DNA from: Staphylococcus simulans
Lineage (GTDB): Bacteria > Bacillota > Bacilli > Staphylococcales > Staphylococcaceae
Direction of reading: 5' to 3'
Length of the DNA: 64,000 nucleotides
Assembly (NCBI RefSeq): GCF_002902285.1
Contig: NZ_PPRU01000007.1
Location: forward strand, 48,397-112,396
Under the pieces are notes generated by a model that saw only the letters and a list, made by a program, of their open reading frames with translations, did no database searches and was not told where the DNA came from. Below are positions 62,450 through 64,000 of this stretch, one piece after another. Numbering within the stretch: position 1 is the first letter of the stretch; every line of letters starts with the position of its first letter. The translations under genes were made by a program, and so were the position numbers.

Positions 62450-64000
62450 TTGATTACTAAAGACAAGGCTAAAGAGATAGCGAAATTTATTACGAAACCT
62501 ATTGAAGAGAACTTATTAAATGAGAGAATTCGTCTAAACGCGTATTATCTAGATTGTATTCGTTTGAATAAAGTGAATGAACAATCGATTTTATTAGAAT
62601 CATATCACGGAGTTAATTTTACGGGAAATGCTTATGCATTGTTTAGAAAATTAGTTGAATCATACCCGAACTTTAAATGCTATATTGCAATAAAAAATAC
62701 AGAAGACCCTATGATTAAATGGCTGGAAAAAGAATATAAAAATAAAAATTTCTCAGTTGTTGAATATGAAAGCAAAAAATATTTGAAGTTATTAGCAACA
62801 TGTAAGTACTTAGTTAATGATACATCGTATATGCCATATTTTTGTAAAAGAAAAGGGCAAGTTTATTTAAATACATGGCATGGAACACCACTTAAAACGT
62901 TGGGGAAAGATATTAAAAAAGCTGGATTTAATGATCATAAAAACATACAGAAAAATTTATTTTCTGCAGATAAATTAGCTATGCCTAATAGATTTACTGC
63001 TGAAAAACTGATTAAAAGTAATGATTTGGATGGTATTTTAAATGCTGAAATCGGAATATTTGGTAATGCTCGAGTAGATTTAACGTTAAATAGTAATCGA
63101 GAAGCTATGTTAACCAAGTATAATTTAGTGAACGATAAAAAAATTGTGCTTTTTGCACCAACATGGAAAGAAAACGGTTCTGTTGATGAGAGTGTAAAAC
63201 AACTAATTGAACAGACTAATTTAATACAAAAAGCATTGGGTAGTGATTACCATGTATACCTAAAAACTCACTATTTTGTTTATGAACAAATGATGAAAAT
63301 GGACTATGGTAATCATATGATTCCTAATTGGGTTGATACTAATGAAATTTTGTCTACTGTCGATTTATTAATCACTGATTACTCAAGTATATTCTTCGAT
63401 TATTTACCGTTAAAAAAACCTACTCATTTCTTTATGCCTGATAAAGCAGAGTATGAATTTGAGAGAGGAATGTATTTAGATTTAAAAACCTTGCCAGGTA
63501 AAATTTCAAATAATATAGAGGAATTAGTTGAAAATATCCAAGTCAAAGAGAATGAATACTTAATCGAATATAAGGAAAATATCGATAAATATTTGGAATT
63601 ATATTGTTCTCAAGATAACGGAGATTCTGTAACAAACACTTTGAAATTTATGTTTAGTGATTTGTCAGGAGAAAAATTATTTAAGTCAACAAAAAAAATA
63701 GTAGTATTTTATGGTGGTGGATTTTACAACAATGGGATTACTAATTCAATTATTAATCTAAGTAAAGTCTTTAATTATGATAAATATGAATTTGTTATCA
63801 TAGAAAATCAGTTAGTTAATGAAGAAAAGCTTCAAAACATGGAACGTCTGGATAAAAGAGTGCATGTTATTACTAAGTTTTCTTATACCAATCGCAATAT
63901 TTTTGATACTATTAGTCAAAATTTATTGTATAGACAAGGATTTAATTCAAAATTCATTATAAAAAGTCATTTGAAGAAATATTTTTCAATGGATTTTAAA
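62450..64000 (+). CDS. TagF-like glycerophosphotransferase with GT4-like extension, 3' end outside window
   Basis: A frame from TTG at 62450, eight bases after GGAGG, stays open to the window end (517 codons, incomplete). Residues 40-400 are a TagF-type domain: TWHGTPLKTLGKD near 142, APTWKENGS near 238, VYLKTHYFV near 275 and DYSSIFFDYL near 308. From about 420 the sequence reads VVFYGGGFYNNGITNSIINL, like the start of the GT4 half of the gene at 58378, so the same fusion is expected beyond the window. It is more AT-rich in codon use than the left genes, which suggests recent acquisition. It lies after the IcaC-like gene. Confidence 0.83.
   Translation, partial: MITKDKAKEIAKFITKPIEENLLNERIRLNAYYLDCIRLNKVNEQSILLESYHGVNFTGNAYALFRKLVESYPNFKCYIAIKNTEDPMIKWLEKEYKNKNFSVVEYESKKYLKLLATCKYLVNDTSYMPYFCKRKGQVYLNTWHGTPLKTLGKDIKKAGFNDHKNIQKNLFSADKLAMPNRFTAEKLIKSNDLDGILNAEIGIFGNARVDLTLNSNREAMLTKYNLVNDKKIVLFAPTWKENGSVDESVKQLIEQTNLIQKALGSDYHVYLKTHYFVYEQMMKMDYGNHMIPNWVDTNEILSTVDLLITDYSSIFFDYLPLKKPTHFFMPDKAEYEFERGMYLDLKTLPGKISNNIEELVENIQVKENEYLIEYKENIDKYLELYCSQDNGDSVTNTLKFMFSDLSGEKLFKSTKKIVVFYGGGFYNNGITNSIINLSKVFNYDKYEFVIIENQLVNEEKLQNMERLDKRVHVITKFSYTNRNIFDTISQNLLYRQGFNSKFIIKSHLKKYFSMDFK

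Noticed and set aside
1..64000. CRISPR arrays, insertion sequences, tRNA or rRNA genes
   Set aside because: No regular spaced repeats, transposase genes, cloverleaf sequences or rRNA stretches were recognised while reading both strands. A search with tRNAscan-SE and ISfinder would settle this.

Overview
The window looks like chromosomal DNA of a coagulase-negative Staphylococcus. The inference rests on low GC, strong AAGGAGG-type ribosome binding sites, frequent TTG/GTG starts, and staphylococcal gene sets: the seven-gene mnh2 (Mrp) antiporter operon, the MurNAc-6P recycling operon mupG-murQ-murP-murR, class I fructose-bisphosphate aldolase, Rex-controlled adhE and D-lactate dehydrogenase, dhaKLM, NDxxF lipoprotein and teichoic acid genes. 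The S. carnosus/S. simulans/S. condimenti group is a guess, not something the sequence proves. No rRNA, tRNA, CRISPR array, insertion sequence or prophage was seen.

Left arm (1-11.2 kb): cell-surface polymer genes. They are a truncated GT4 glycosyltransferase, a Wzy-like polymerase, a Wzx-like flippase, two further membrane proteins (one GT-C/DUF6056-like), a TetR regulator, a TagE/TarM-like glycosyltransferase and a GT2-TagF fusion.

11.2-27.9 kb: mixed metabolism and repair. It holds a DUF488 protein, a NUDIX hydrolase followed by a PLD-helicase-DUF3427 protein, a small P-loop kinase with an odd start, LtrA, fda, a MOSC protein, an fmdA-fmdB formamidase pair, a DoxX-like protein, a DJ-1/PfpI protein, an SDR protein, adhE behind a perfect Rex operator, an alpha/beta hydrolase and an ArsR regulator.

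28-34.5 kb: mupG-murQ-murP-murR plus a hydrolase, behind a promoter whose -10 overlaps a perfect CcpA cre site; then a cadD-cadC pair with a CadC-type operator. 34.4-41.8 kb: an unassigned region with a small ABC transporter, a tandem pair of related membrane proteins, a tandem pair of related lipoproteins, small membrane proteins, and a tyrosine-recombinase-like protein lacking the tyrosine. 41.8-49.1 kb: mnhA2-G2, then D-lactate dehydrogenase with a Rex site in its promoter spacer.

49.2-57.1 kb: CycA-like permease, lipoprotein, ABC-2 exporter pair, zinc-ribbon YjdM/PhnA, small membrane protein, dhaKLM. Right arm (57.2-64 kb): a second teichoic-acid-type locus. It has two tagD copies, a TagF-GT4 fusion, an IcaC-like acyltransferase behind an attenuator-like leader, and a second TagF-GT4 gene running off the window end. 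Together the two arms suggest a strain-variable glycerol-phosphate-containing, glycosylated and possibly O-acylated surface polymer. That is the most system-like feature of the window.
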